A stretch of 64,000 bases of DNA. Source: Bacillus thuringiensis. GTDB lineage: Bacteria > Bacillota > Bacilli > Bacillales > Bacillaceae_G. The translations under genes and the position numbers were made by a program. The stretch covers positions 1 to 64,000 of the forward strand of contig NZ_CP155562.1 of the NCBI RefSeq assembly GCF_022095615.2. The letters are read 5' to 3'. The notes under the pieces were generated by a model that saw nothing but the letters and a program-made list of their open reading frames with translations, was not told the origin of the DNA and made no database searches. Positions 45,866 through 55,309 of this stretch are shown here, one piece after another (within the stretch, counting starts at the first letter, position 1; the number at the start of each line of letters is the position of its first letter).

Positions 45866-47074
45866 ATGAAAAAAACAATTCTAACTACAACGGCAGCATT
45901 AACAATGATGGGAACGGGTATGGGAATCAATGTTGACCATATCAAGCCAGCTGAAGTTAAAGCTGATACTATATCATTCTATGATGTACCAAATAACCAC
46001 TGGGCGACTAAAGCGATCACAAACTTAGCGAATAGAAATATTGTTGTTGGTTACGGGAATGGACAGTTTGGTTTTGGCGATAATGTTACCCGTGGGCAAG
46101 TTGCTCGCATGATCTATAACTACTTAAAGCCAGCAGATGCAGGTAATTTCAAAAACCCATTTAGCGATATTAAAGGGCATATGTTTGAAAAAGAGATTCT
46201 AGCACTTGCTAAAGTTGGTATTATTAAGGGGTATGGAGAAGGTAAATTTGGACCGGATGACATCTTAACTCGCGAGCAAATGGCGCAAGTACTTACAAAT
46301 GCTTTCAAATTTGAGGGAACTAAAAAAACATCATTTGTAGATGTTGATAAAAACTCTTGGTCGTACAAGGCAATTGGTGCTTTAGAAGAGAAGGGCGTAA
46401 CAATTGGTACAGGTGGCAATATGTATTCACCAACATCAGTTGTAACACGAGAACAATATAGTCAGTTTTTATTTAATTCTATTAATGTAATAGAGAAAGA
46501 GACTAAGCCAGAAGAAAAACCAAACACTGGCGGAGAAGTTAAGCCAGAAGAAAAACCGAATACTGGCGGAGAAGTTAAGCCAGAAGAAAAACCAAACACT
46601 GGAGAAGAAACGAAACCAGTTAACATTCCAGAATGGTTAGAAACAAGTTTAGCAACGAATGATTTTACATTTACACAAGCTTGGTATGATGGATCAGAAG
46701 CTATTAATAAAGCAGCATCTACTAACGCTCAACAAATTGTTAAAAATATAAATAGCAAGTATGGAACAAACTTGAAGTATAGTGAAGTAGGGGCAATTGT
46801 ACAATTAGTGGATGGTGCAAGAGAACAACTTTGGTTAGCTGGTATGAATGTAAATGATTTTAGAGTTACTTTCAGGGTATCAAATAATGCAATGATAGAG
46901 CTTACGAAAGAATTAGTTACACTTGTAAATTCAGATTTGAATTTGGATCAAGAAATTCAAGAAATTCCTTCAGCACCAATGAAGATTAAGAATGTTGAAA
47001 AAGGGGATTACAAAATTCGTATCAGTCCAGCAATGGCAGACCAAATGATTACAATTATAATTGAAAAGAAATAA
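45866..47074 (+). CDS. S-layer-homology protein with unknown C-terminal domain
   Basis: This 402-residue secreted protein starts with a signal peptide (MKKTILTTTAALTMMGTG..., cut near residue 33). Three SLH domains follow (about 34-205, with FYDVPNNHWATKAI, PFSDIKGHMFEKEI and SFVDVDKNSWSYKAI), which bind pyruvylated wall polymer. A linker carries three KPEEKPNTG repeats (about 213-250). The C-terminal 145 residues (IPEWLETSLATNDFTFTQAW...) match nothing I know. The ATG follows TGGAGG. It is probably a cell-surface anchor or exit collar for the pilus in a Gram-positive wall. A strong terminator follows. Confidence 0.85.
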   Translation: MKKTILTTTAALTMMGTGMGINVDHIKPAEVKADTISFYDVPNNHWATKAITNLANRNIVVGYGNGQFGFGDNVTRGQVARMIYNYLKPADAGNFKNPFSDIKGHMFEKEILALAKVGIIKGYGEGKFGPDDILTREQMAQVLTNAFKFEGTKKTSFVDVDKNSWSYKAIGALEEKGVTIGTGGNMYSPTSVVTREQYSQFLFNSINVIEKETKPEEKPNTGGEVKPEEKPNTGGEVKPEEKPNTGEETKPVNIPEWLETSLATNDFTFTQAWYDGSEAINKAASTNAQQIVKNINSKYGTNLKYSEVGAIVQLVDGAREQLWLAGMNVNDFRVTFRVSNNAMIELTKELVTLVNSDLNLDQEIQEIPSAPMKIKNVEKGDYKIRISPAMADQMITIIIEKK

Positions 47075-47078
47075 AGAG

Positions 47079-47113
47079 AAAATCCGTTTTAGTATTTTAC
47101 TAAAACGGATTTT
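47079..47113 (+). terminator. Strong terminator after the SLH gene
   Basis: Perfect 16-bp arms AAAATCCGTTTTAGTA and TACTAAAACGGATTTT with a 3-base loop are followed by TT and then G. Confidence 0.88.
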
Positions 47114-47159
47114 TTGTTAGAAATTAAAATATCCTTCGAAATATAATAGGAGGAAGATA

Positions 47160-49709
47160 ATGAAATCAAAATTATTAGTATTTATTTTCGTTATTTTGTT
47201 ATGTATTCCTAATTGTGCATATGCAAGGAATAGTGATATTCCTTTTTATGATGGAAAGAATGAAACCTTGATACGGAGCAAGGGTTTGCAAATGCCTGGT
47301 AATTATTTAAGACCAGGAAAATTTTTACCACCTAATGCACCACCTGATATTTATTATACAGCTGACCTTCATTACCCAGCTCTTTACAACGGTAGCTTTG
47401 ATTGGGGAAACCAAAGAGCGAACTTGGTACAGAGCGTTGATTATAGTGAACCTTTTGTTAATGTAGCGAACGATGGATATATAGGAAGTGGTATCCCACT
47501 AGGTAATAGAATGATTACAGAAGTAGAAAGGGTAAACTCCCAAGTGATTTCACAAAAGTATCGGGGGAATCCAGATTTTGTTTTAAAGTATATATTACCT
47601 TATGAAGTGACAAGTGTTGCGTTTCCAAAGTCGTATGGTAAATTCTATTGGATTAGGGATATGGCTTATCTTTCAGGTGGTATGGCAGGTGCAGGGCTAC
47701 AAAAGGATATTAACAAATTTAATATCTTTATTGTACGTACTAGTTTTCCGGATATAAAAAAATTCCAAGCATCTGACGGTCCTAAAAGTAATACAGTAGA
47801 TTTTCATGTTGAAGGTTTTGAATATGTAACCAAAAATAAAGGATATACAGATAATAATATGGGGTCAGAAACTATAAATCCTTATGCGGAAATGGCTGGG
47901 GAGCGAAATAGAGTAAAATGGGTTCTGAAAATATATAAAGATGGTTCTGAAATTGATACTAAAGAAGGATATATTCGTTCTAATCCTAAGAAAGATTCAG
48001 AGAAGCCGGAAGAGGGCGATGCTGGATATTTTGGAGGGAAAGGATCAAGTAGCCCTATACGATGGCAGCCAACGACTTGTGGGAAGTTTGAAGCGAAATT
48101 ACAAGTCTATGACGCTGTACAAAGACCAGCAAAGGAAAAGAAAACTTCCTTTACTATTTCGGGAAATGGTTGTGACAAAGAGAAACCACCAACTCCAGGT
48201 GGTGAAGGTGATGAAGATACATTTAAGTACAAAATGGATTTTTCAGTAGATCGTATTGAGGGTGAAACTGTTGAATCTGGTGATAATGTAAAAACACCGG
48301 TTAAGGTTTCAAGAGCTGATTTTTCAGAAGAGCGAAAAAAATACCGAGAAGAATTAGATCGAAAAATCCAGGATCAAGAGCGAGAACTTTCTAAATTAGA
48401 GGACAGAAAACAAGACGCGAGGGAAGAATTGAATTTTTGTCGATATGATAGAATTTGTACAATAGATGAAGAAGGAAATCAACATTGTGTTCCCCGTGAT
48501 TGTTCATCGTATGAATATAATCTTGATAGAATATTAACGATGATTAGTACAGAAACAAAAAAATTAAATAAAGAGAAGAATAAAAGGGATAGATTAGATA
48601 AATTGGAGAGTGAATATAAAAACACCACTCCAAATGTTGTTCTCAGGTTCCAAGATAATATAGTAGGACAACAGAAGGTCAACTTATCCGAAGGACAATC
48701 TAAAGTTTTATATTATGATTGGAAAGTACCAAGTTCGGGACAAATTGAGGCTGAGATCAATCCTAAGCCGCGAAAATATGATAATAGTAAAGATGTATTA
48801 AAAACAAACTTTAATAATAATAAATTGGATACCCCAATTAATGTTGCTTCACATGAAACCTCTACTTGTTCACAGCCTAATTCTACAGCTACAGTAACAG
48901 CTGTTGTGCGTACAATTAATAACGCAGGAGATAGGGACACATTATATGAACGCTTAACAGGTAGTATTGTGAATATATCAAAGCCTAAAATAAGGGCAGG
49001 ATATGGATTTAGTTATGAAGTGAAAACAACCTACACAAATGAAGATTCATCAAGTCATGCTACGGGTGTGAAGAGTACAACATCTTTCCTTCCTACAATG
49101 GTTCAACATCAACAGTATTCAAAAACTGAGGATGGATACAAAGTACCAATGGATGAAACACTAGGAGGATATAATCAAGTTTGGTCATTACCTCATACTT
49201 ACGTTGAAAAATTTTCAGGAAATGTATTTAATGATAACTATAAAAAGCATCCTAAATACAATCCTAATGAAACTATTTTAGATGGCGGGAGAAAGTGGTA
49301 TACCGAATTTACACAAGCAGATGGAACGTATTCATTTAAAGCAATGGCTTATGGTGCGGGTGTTAATAAGTTAAATCTTTGTCTTACGGGAAAAATTGAA
49401 GTGGAAGGTTCAGGGATTGGTGATAAAAAAGGAAATGATGATTTTATTAAACGCTCTGTAAATCCACAGAATCCATTCCCAGGGCAAGTAGGATGGAACT
49501 GGAAAAATAAAGAACCTATGTTAACTAGTTTATCGGACTGGTGGAATACATGGGAATATCCAAATCCAAAAGATATACCAACAGGGTATCATATGGAGAG
49601 TTATAAAATTACTCCAGAAATGTATAAGCAAATTAAAGAATATAACAAGACGCATGGTTCAGACGTCAATCTGAATAGTGATTTCCTAACGAGATTTAAT
49701 TTTAAATAA
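47160..49709 (+). CDS. Large secreted protein of the pilus locus
   Basis: This 849-residue protein has a clear signal peptide (MKSKLLVFIFVILLCIPNCAYA, cut after AYA). The middle (about 385-480) is a charged coiled coil (EERKKYREELDRKIQDQE...) interrupted by a Cys cluster (FCRYDRICT, HCVPRDCSS). Flanking regions are rich in Pro, Gly and beta-type sequence. No sortase motif or membrane anchor is visible at the C-terminus, which ends NSDFLTRFNFK. I do not recognise the family. Its place between the SLH anchor and the CpaB-like gene, together with its size, suggests an adhesin or pilus-associated surface protein. The ATG follows AGGAGG. Confidence 0.7.
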   Translation: MKSKLLVFIFVILLCIPNCAYARNSDIPFYDGKNETLIRSKGLQMPGNYLRPGKFLPPNAPPDIYYTADLHYPALYNGSFDWGNQRANLVQSVDYSEPFVNVANDGYIGSGIPLGNRMITEVERVNSQVISQKYRGNPDFVLKYILPYEVTSVAFPKSYGKFYWIRDMAYLSGGMAGAGLQKDINKFNIFIVRTSFPDIKKFQASDGPKSNTVDFHVEGFEYVTKNKGYTDNNMGSETINPYAEMAGERNRVKWVLKIYKDGSEIDTKEGYIRSNPKKDSEKPEEGDAGYFGGKGSSSPIRWQPTTCGKFEAKLQVYDAVQRPAKEKKTSFTISGNGCDKEKPPTPGGEGDEDTFKYKMDFSVDRIEGETVESGDNVKTPVKVSRADFSEERKKYREELDRKIQDQERELSKLEDRKQDAREELNFCRYDRICTIDEEGNQHCVPRDCSSYEYNLDRILTMISTETKKLNKEKNKRDRLDKLESEYKNTTPNVVLRFQDNIVGQQKVNLSEGQSKVLYYDWKVPSSGQIEAEINPKPRKYDNSKDVLKTNFNNNKLDTPINVASHETSTCSQPNSTATVTAVVRTINNAGDRDTLYERLTGSIVNISKPKIRAGYGFSYEVKTTYTNEDSSSHATGVKSTTSFLPTMVQHQQYSKTEDGYKVPMDETLGGYNQVWSLPHTYVEKFSGNVFNDNYKKHPKYNPNETILDGGRKWYTEFTQADGTYSFKAMAYGAGVNKLNLCLTGKIEVEGSGIGDKKGNDDFIKRSVNPQNPFPGQVGWNWKNKEPMLTSLSDWWNTWEYPNPKDIPTGYHMESYKITPEMYKQIKEYNKTHGSDVNLNSDFLTRFNFK

Positions 49710-49715
49710 TAAGAA

Positions 49716-49754
49716 AGCCTGTTTTGAAAGTGCAATTAGCTTTTAGAACAGGTT
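49716..49754 (+). terminator. Terminator between secreted protein and next gene
   Basis: The 15-bp arms AGCCTGTTTTGAAAG and CTTTTAGAACAGGTT (G-U pairs included) are followed by TTTTTG. It shows that the open frame starting at 49724 is not the real start of the next gene. Confidence 0.75.
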
Positions 49755-49795
49755 TTTTGTATACGAAAAAATATGTTGGTGAGGTGTACAAATCA

Positions 49796-50218
49796 ATGCA
49801 ACCACCAAAATTTGTTGTAATAATGCTGGTGTTGATCGGGATTATGTTGTTTACAGCAAGTACCGGTTTTATGTTTGCAGCGGATACAAATGAAGATAAT
49901 AGCTTACATCAAGCAACAGCTACAGCCATGTCAAAAGGAATTAATATGGGGCAATTAAGAGTTGATGAAGAAATAACCATTAATGAGAAAGTCGTTAAAG
50001 AAACCCTGATTAGAGAATATGTTAATCAGTCAAATTTCCATGATGGTGAAAAACGATTAAATATTTATGCCATTAACTCTCAACCAGCAATGATTGGAGT
50101 CGAATCATACAACACTTTTGCTATACCTATTAAGAAATATTTAAAAGAACCGGATGATCAAACGACAGTTAGACAGTTCGAAAATATGATTTTTGAAGCG
50201 AAGAAAGTAACGAAATAG
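49796..50218 (+). CDS. Pseudopilin-like membrane protein
   Basis: This 140-residue protein starts at the ATG at 49796, eight bases after GGTGAGGTG; earlier codons lie in a terminator. One N-terminal hydrophobic segment (FVVIMLVLIGIMLFTASTGF, residues 5-24) is followed by an extracellular domain of about 110 residues. The layout is that of TadE/TadF-like minor pilins, but the family cannot be named. It is directly upstream of the CpaB-like gene with a 12-bp gap. Confidence 0.6.
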   Translation: MQPPKFVVIMLVLIGIMLFTASTGFMFAADTNEDNSLHQATATAMSKGINMGQLRVDEEITINEKVVKETLIREYVNQSNFHDGEKRLNIYAINSQPAMIGVESYNTFAIPIKKYLKEPDDQTTVRQFENMIFEAKKVTK

Positions 50219-50230
50219 GAGTTGAAGAAA

Positions 50231-51025
50231 TTGGTGAAAAAGCTTCCGAAAAAAACCGTGAGTGTATTAATTGCTGTAGGCTTAGTAGCGACAATTGCAG
50301 GATATGAAAATTACAAAATTAATAGTGCGATAAATCCTACTAAGGTTTATTACAGTAAAGTTGATATTCCACCAAGAACAAAAATTACAAAGGATATGTT
50401 ACAAGAGAGGGTCATTCCTGGTGATGCAATTGCCCCTAATGCTATTACAAATGTAAAAGATTTAGAAGGTAAGTATACAGTGAACGGATTTGGAGTTTCA
50501 AAGAACTCTTTATTGTACAAGGACAAAGTAGTTCCAAAGGATGAATTGCCGGATGCAGCCATACTAAATTTGAAGAAAAGTGAAGTAGCTTTTCCGTTGT
50601 TGGTAGATATTGAAACGTCATCTGGTAATAGTATTATCCCGGATTCTTATGTAGACCTGTATTTTAAAGGTAAGGTGAAGAATGAGTCGGACCATACTGA
50701 AAAGCCTATATTTGGGCGTGTTGCAAAACATGTTAGGGTAACTTCAGTAAAAGATAGTAATGCTACAAATGTATTTGATCCCAAAAGTGTAGAAGTTGAT
50801 GGGTCATACAAAGACAATTTAAATAATGAGGCGAAGAATCGTCCGTTAGCTAAAATTTATACTTTCGCAGTTTCAGATGAAGAAAATCAATTGTTAAATA
50901 AGGGAGCCTTAATTGGTGAAATTATTCCTGTTGCTTCTGGTGAATCTTATAATGCCAATGTTGAAAGAACGAATGACGATTTGATTACAAAGTGGATTCA
51001 GGATCAGTCATATAAATTAAAGTAA
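50231..51025 (+). CDS. CpaB/RcpC-like SAF-domain pilus assembly protein
   Basis: This 264-residue protein has an N-terminal membrane anchor (TVSVLIAVGLVATIAG) and then an SAF domain (about 40-105: VYYSKVDIPPRTKITKDMLQ...ALAPNAITNVKDLEGKYTVNGFGV; family typical PPRTKIT and LEGKY). A C-terminal RcpC-like beta region follows (VDLYFKGKVKN...). Such proteins are periplasmic or surface partners in Tad pilus assembly. The TTG at 50231 is nine bases after AGGAG; a GTG follows at once and may serve instead. It is followed by the TadZ-like gene with a 16-bp gap. Confidence 0.75.
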   Translation: MVKKLPKKTVSVLIAVGLVATIAGYENYKINSAINPTKVYYSKVDIPPRTKITKDMLQERVIPGDAIAPNAITNVKDLEGKYTVNGFGVSKNSLLYKDKVVPKDELPDAAILNLKKSEVAFPLLVDIETSSGNSIIPDSYVDLYFKGKVKNESDHTEKPIFGRVAKHVRVTSVKDSNATNVFDPKSVEVDGSYKDNLNNEAKNRPLAKIYTFAVSDEENQLLNKGALIGEIIPVASGESYNANVERTNDDLITKWIQDQSYKLK

Positions 51026-51041
51026 GAAAGGAGTTTGTATA

Positions 51042-51857
51042 ATGGGAAAAATTATAGGTATATATGGTGTGCAAAGGGGATTAGGCACAACAACAATCGG
51101 TCAATCATTAGCAAAAGTTATAGGTGAATCTAATTCAAAGGTACTGTATTTAGAATTAGATTATTTAAATGCTACATTTGCACATAAAACATCAATATCT
51201 AATCCAGAAAGAAATATGGAATTGTTTATGGAAAAGGCCATTCTAGAAGGAAGATTTGATATTCAAAAGTATATCTTGAAAAAAAATGAGGTTAGAGAGG
51301 GAAAGAGATTTTCCTGGTTTCCGAGTAATATGGAATTATTGACTTTCAGCAATGATTTTGCGGAAGAGAGCTTTCCTCGTTTCAAAACAAATGTAGAAAC
51401 TTTAGTAGAGAAGTTCAGTAATGATTTTATTAGTAAATTAAAGGCACTAGATTATGATTATGTAATACTTCAGTTGCCTAATCAAATAGAAAATGTTTTT
51501 GGATTACCTATGTTAAGTAAATGTGATAGTGTAGTCAGTATTTTAACAGGAAATCCAATTGTTTTATCAAGATACAAGAACATAACAAATGTTTTTGAAA
51601 AGGCAAACTTGCAACACAAAGAGTGGGTACATGTATTTAATCTATGTAGCAATAAAATTGATGAAGAGGACTACAAAATGTTAGTTGATTTTGAGGTAAC
51701 AGCTTGTATTCCTTATGATCCAGAAAGAGCGGAAATAGAGTTTTCACTACAGTTGGGATCAGAAACAATAGATGAATATATGAAAAATATTGCTAGGAAA
51801 TTAGGGTGCTTTATCAGAAATGAACAAAATGGATTCCGACTTTTCAAAAGTAAATAG
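51042..51857 (+). CDS. TadZ/CpaE-like ParA-family protein, degenerate P-loop
   Basis: This 271-residue MinD/ParA-fold protein would place the pilus machine in the cell. The deviant Walker A region reads GVQRGLGTTTIGQSLA: neither the signature Lys nor the Lys before the first Thr (KGGxGKTT) is present, so ATP hydrolysis is doubtful. The rest keeps the fold: KVLYLELDYLNATFA, then YDYVILQLPNQI, SVVSILTGNPIVL and a C-terminal CIPYDPERAEIEFSL. Atypical P-loops are known in TadZ. The ATG follows AAAGGAG. It precedes the TadA-type ATPase by 29 bp. Confidence 0.78.
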   Translation: MGKIIGIYGVQRGLGTTTIGQSLAKVIGESNSKVLYLELDYLNATFAHKTSISNPERNMELFMEKAILEGRFDIQKYILKKNEVREGKRFSWFPSNMELLTFSNDFAEESFPRFKTNVETLVEKFSNDFISKLKALDYDYVILQLPNQIENVFGLPMLSKCDSVVSILTGNPIVLSRYKNITNVFEKANLQHKEWVHVFNLCSNKIDEEDYKMLVDFEVTACIPYDPERAEIEFSLQLGSETIDEYMKNIARKLGCFIRNEQNGFRLFKSK

Positions 51858-51886
51858 AATTGAATGATCTAGGGGTGGTGAAATTT

Positions 51887-53344
51887 ATGGAAAATGTGAT
51901 TTCTTTAGAAGATTTAGGTTACATACCTTTAATGCCAGAAAGGATTAATATAGAAACGTTTATTTATATCATCAAATCTGGAGGACACACATCTACAACT
52001 ACTAATAAAGAGATACCTCAAGATTTAATTGATACTGTAAAGAAATATTTATTAGATGAACATAAAGAATTAATTCAAGAATCCTTTGGTGATGAAGTCA
52101 AAAAGAAAGCACTATGGGGTGTTGTTTCACAGTTCATTACATCACAGCCTAATATAGAAGGATTTACATTAGAACAACTTGCTAAAGGAATTGTAGACGC
52201 CGTAGCGGGTCTTGATGTGTTAGAAGCTTTTGCTGAACAAGACACTGTTACAGATATTATTTGCAATAACTGGGACGAGATTTGGATAAAGGATTTAGAG
52301 AAAGGGGATTATCTTTCAAATGTAACCTTTAAAAGTAAAGAAGCGTATCTAGCGTTATGTAATAAATTTGTAAACGCATCTGGTCAAACTTGGACACATA
52401 GTAAGCCGAAATGTGATGCCTATTTTCCAAATATGAGAATTAACTTAGTGGGCTTTGATATTTCGAAATATGGTGTTTCGTTAGCGATTCGAATATTTGG
52501 TAAGACTTTAAGAATCAATGATGAAATCATAGTTGAAGAAGGTCTTGCAAGTAAAGAGATGCTTCCACTCTTTACAGCGATGATGAGATCGCGTTCAAGA
52601 ATCCTTATATCTGGAGAAACAGGTACTGGAAAAACGGAATTTATGAAATATCTCTTGGGTAAAAAAGTAAAAACCGATAAAACATTGGTATTACAAGACG
52701 TTGATGAAATGAATTTGAAACAAATTTATTCAAAGGAATGGAATTTAAGTACTTGGTTAACCAGGGAAAGAGAAGATTCTTCTACCTCCGTTACTTATGA
52801 AGATTTATTATCTGGTGTAGTCAGACAAACTATAAAAATTATATGTATTAACGAGTTAAGAGGGAGAGAAGCTTGGGGGGCAAAGAAAATAGCAGAAACA
52901 GGTCATGGGATTCTTACAAGTTTACACTCTCCAAGCGCAGCTGATAGTGTTGAACGCTATTCTAGTATGTGTTTAGAAGCTGTGAATATATCCAAGGAAT
53001 ATTTACAGCAAAGTATTGCTTTGAATTTTGATTACGGTATGCACTTTGAATTAATGTTAGACGGAAAACGAAGACTAACCGAAATTGTGGAGTATATCGG
53101 CTATGAAAATGGAAAACTAATTTATACACCTCTATATTTATTTAATGTTAAAGAAATTAAAGAATTCCAGGATGAACATGATCAAACGAAATTTATAATC
53201 AATGGTTCCCATGAAAGGGTAGGGAAATTGAGTGGTCGTATGATTAAAGAGCTGAAATTTAAAGGGATTAAAACGTCTGAACTTGAGGTTACAAAAGAAC
53301 TTCCTGTAGTGAAAGAGGGGGAGAAATTAATTGGGATTTCTTAA
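51887..53344 (+). CDS. tadA: TadA/CpaF-type secretion ATPase
   Basis: This 485-residue hexameric ATPase of the VirB11/GspE superfamily powers pilus extension. Visible are Walker A ISGETGTGKTEFMKYLLG (about residue 242), the Asp box LQDVDEMNL, Walker B IICINELRGREAW and the His box GHGILTSLHSPSAADSVERY. An N-terminal all-alpha part (about 1-110) and DTVTDIICNNWDEIWIKD precede them, as in CpaF. The ATG at 51887 follows AGGGGTGG; an upstream in-frame start has no such site. It overlaps the next gene by 14 bases. Confidence 0.92.
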   Translation: MENVISLEDLGYIPLMPERINIETFIYIIKSGGHTSTTTNKEIPQDLIDTVKKYLLDEHKELIQESFGDEVKKKALWGVVSQFITSQPNIEGFTLEQLAKGIVDAVAGLDVLEAFAEQDTVTDIICNNWDEIWIKDLEKGDYLSNVTFKSKEAYLALCNKFVNASGQTWTHSKPKCDAYFPNMRINLVGFDISKYGVSLAIRIFGKTLRINDEIIVEEGLASKEMLPLFTAMMRSRSRILISGETGTGKTEFMKYLLGKKVKTDKTLVLQDVDEMNLKQIYSKEWNLSTWLTREREDSSTSVTYEDLLSGVVRQTIKIICINELRGREAWGAKKIAETGHGILTSLHSPSAADSVERYSSMCLEAVNISKEYLQQSIALNFDYGMHFELMLDGKRRLTEIVEYIGYENGKLIYTPLYLFNVKEIKEFQDEHDQTKFIINGSHERVGKLSGRMIKELKFKGIKTSELEVTKELPVVKEGEKLIGIS

Positions 53345-54278
53345 TTATCTTCCATATTTTTTGATGGTAGTTGCTATATTCTTTGTAGTTAATTTGGGAA
53401 TCAATTTAATTCAAAGAAGAAAAAAAGGCAAGTTAATTGTTACGAATGAAAAAGATGATAGTAAGATAGTGAAATTTTTAAAGGGAAAAGGATTGTATAA
53501 ATGGATCAGTCCTAACTATATTCTGAGGGAAAGTAAAGATTTTAATTGGAATTTATCCTTCAGGGATTATCAAATCATACTAATTATAGGGACTCTAGTT
53601 GGAGCTGTTGCATTGTATGGTTTTTTTATGTCATTAAGTACAACAATATTCGGGGTATTATTAGGAGTATCTCTTCCGCCAATCATTGGCTTTTATAAGC
53701 GTAAGAAATACGAAGAATATGTGGAAAATCAGTTGATGGTTTATTTAGAAGCTGTAGCAAATGCAGTTTCTACACATGAAAGTATGACACTAGCTTTTAA
53801 GAGTGTTTTGCCGTTACTACAATCTCCTATAAAAGATGATGTAGAAAGATGCTTAATCTTATACACGGAAGATGGAAAGAGTATTAGAGATGCCTTTCAT
53901 TCATTCGTACAGAAATATAATTATAAAGATATTAAGCTCTTTCATGATATGTTAGACCTTATTTCAAAAACAGGTAAAGATACGGATGACATACTTTTAA
54001 ATATTGCACATGAATTTCAAGATAAAAAAATATACCGTGCAAAATTAAAATCAGGTATGCAACCGCAAAGGAAAACATTCAAGCAAACGGCTATCATGCT
54101 TGCTTCATTACCGGTTGCAGCCTTGGCGATCAATGCCGATGATTACGTTGTATTTGCAAGGACGTTACAAGGAAGGTTCATTCTTTTAGCAATAATTGTA
54201 GTATGCATATTTAGTGCATTTAAGATAGAGAAACATTCTTTCTACGATCCTACAGAAGATATTACAAAAATAAAATAA
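53331..54278 (+). CDS. tadB: TadB-like membrane platform protein
   Basis: This 315-residue inner-membrane protein has an N-terminal helix (YFLMVVAIFFVVNLGINLI), a pair of central helices (about 90-130), a cytoplasmic T2SS-F domain (ENQLMVYLEAVANAVSTHESMTLAFKSVLPLL...FVQKYNYKDIKLFHDMLDLISKTGKDTDDIL) and a C-terminal helix pair. T2SS-F proteins form the membrane platform turned by the ATPase. The TTG start lies inside the end of tadA behind GAGGGGGAG, so translation is coupled. Confidence 0.82.
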   Translation: MGFLNYLPYFLMVVAIFFVVNLGINLIQRRKKGKLIVTNEKDDSKIVKFLKGKGLYKWISPNYILRESKDFNWNLSFRDYQIILIIGTLVGAVALYGFFMSLSTTIFGVLLGVSLPPIIGFYKRKKYEEYVENQLMVYLEAVANAVSTHESMTLAFKSVLPLLQSPIKDDVERCLILYTEDGKSIRDAFHSFVQKYNYKDIKLFHDMLDLISKTGKDTDDILLNIAHEFQDKKIYRAKLKSGMQPQRKTFKQTAIMLASLPVAALAINADDYVVFARTLQGRFILLAIIVVCIFSAFKIEKHSFYDPTEDITKIK

Positions 54279-54293
54279 TAAGAAGGTGATAGA

Positions 54294-55187
54294 GTGAATC
54301 TATATCCTTTAATTTTACTATTTATCTTAGTCTTACTCTTTGTATTAGTGGTTTACAACCTGGTACTGGAAAGACAAAAAAGTAAAAGGTTTCAAATTTA
54401 TAGCATTGTAAAAAAAAGTAAGGTGGCAAATAAAAGACAACCTATTTTGTATACAATGCTGTACCCAATTTTAAAATTAAAGAAGAATTGGATATCACAA
54501 GAACGTGAAAAAGAATTAGAGAAAAAGCTAAAAAAAGTTAATTCGAGTCTTACACCAATGGAGTTTATTATTAGTAAACTTACCTTCTCAATTATAAATT
54601 TTTTAGTTATAGCTAGTTTAATATTTTATGTTCCGGATTTAAAAATAGTAATTTTCCCTTTAGCTTTGGTATTTGCTGTTATGGGATTTTATGTGAAGGA
54701 ATCTAAATTAAATAGTGATGTTAAGGCGAAAAAATTAAGACTAGAGCTTGAATTACCAGAGTATATGATTTCTTTAGCTTATATGATTGGAAAATACACA
54801 GCATATGAAGCTACTAAGAGATCAATAGAATATGCTTCAGATAATTTAAGACCACTAGTTAAAAATCTAATTGCACAAATTGAACTTGATCCGGGGGATT
54901 TTGAACCATATCTGGAATTTGCGCGTCAATTAGATATACCAGAAGCGTATCAATTTATGGTTTCCTTGCAACAAGCAATGGTTATGGACGAAAGTCGAAG
55001 TAGAGAAATAATTAATAATCAAATTAAGTTAATGAGAAGACTACGGGCAGAATCCTATGAAACATTAGTTGCATCGCGGCCAGGTATGGTCTTCAAATAC
55101 CTTATTTCTACATATTTGTGCATTATTGTATTTGTGATAGGCTTCAGTTTTACATCTATTTATGAAAAGTTTGTTCATATGTTTTAA
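54294..55187 (+). CDS. tadC: TadC-like membrane platform protein
   Basis: This 297-residue T2SS-F-domain protein is the usual partner of TadB. It has an N-terminal helix (LILLFILVLLFVLVVYNLVL), a central helix pair (about 95-135), the cytoplasmic region LRLELELPEYMISLAYMIGKYTAYEATKRS...GDFEPYLEFARQLDIPEAYQFMVSLQQ, and a C-terminal helix (YLISTYLCIIVFVIGFSF). The GTG start follows AGAAGGTGAT. The next expected gene, the pilin, lies 1.75 kb further because an IS110-type element sits between them. Confidence 0.82.
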   Translation: MNLYPLILLFILVLLFVLVVYNLVLERQKSKRFQIYSIVKKSKVANKRQPILYTMLYPILKLKKNWISQEREKELEKKLKKVNSSLTPMEFIISKLTFSIINFLVIASLIFYVPDLKIVIFPLALVFAVMGFYVKESKLNSDVKAKKLRLELELPEYMISLAYMIGKYTAYEATKRSIEYASDNLRPLVKNLIAQIELDPGDFEPYLEFARQLDIPEAYQFMVSLQQAMVMDESRSREIINNQIKLMRRLRAESYETLVASRPGMVFKYLISTYLCIIVFVIGFSFTSIYEKFVHMF

Positions 55188-55309
55188 CTAAATCGTAAGG
55201 AAAGACCAACTATGAGAAGTCAAGGGGAGTTTTTTATATAAATAGGGGGTGTTTTTCTAAAAAAGGGCGTGCCAAATAAACCTAAGGATTTTCAAAAAAA
55301 ATGAAAAGG

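Noticed and set aside
47941..48249. 102-residue alternative frame inside the secreted-protein gene
   Set aside because: Overlaps a continuous 849-codon frame that has a signal peptide and ribosome binding site.
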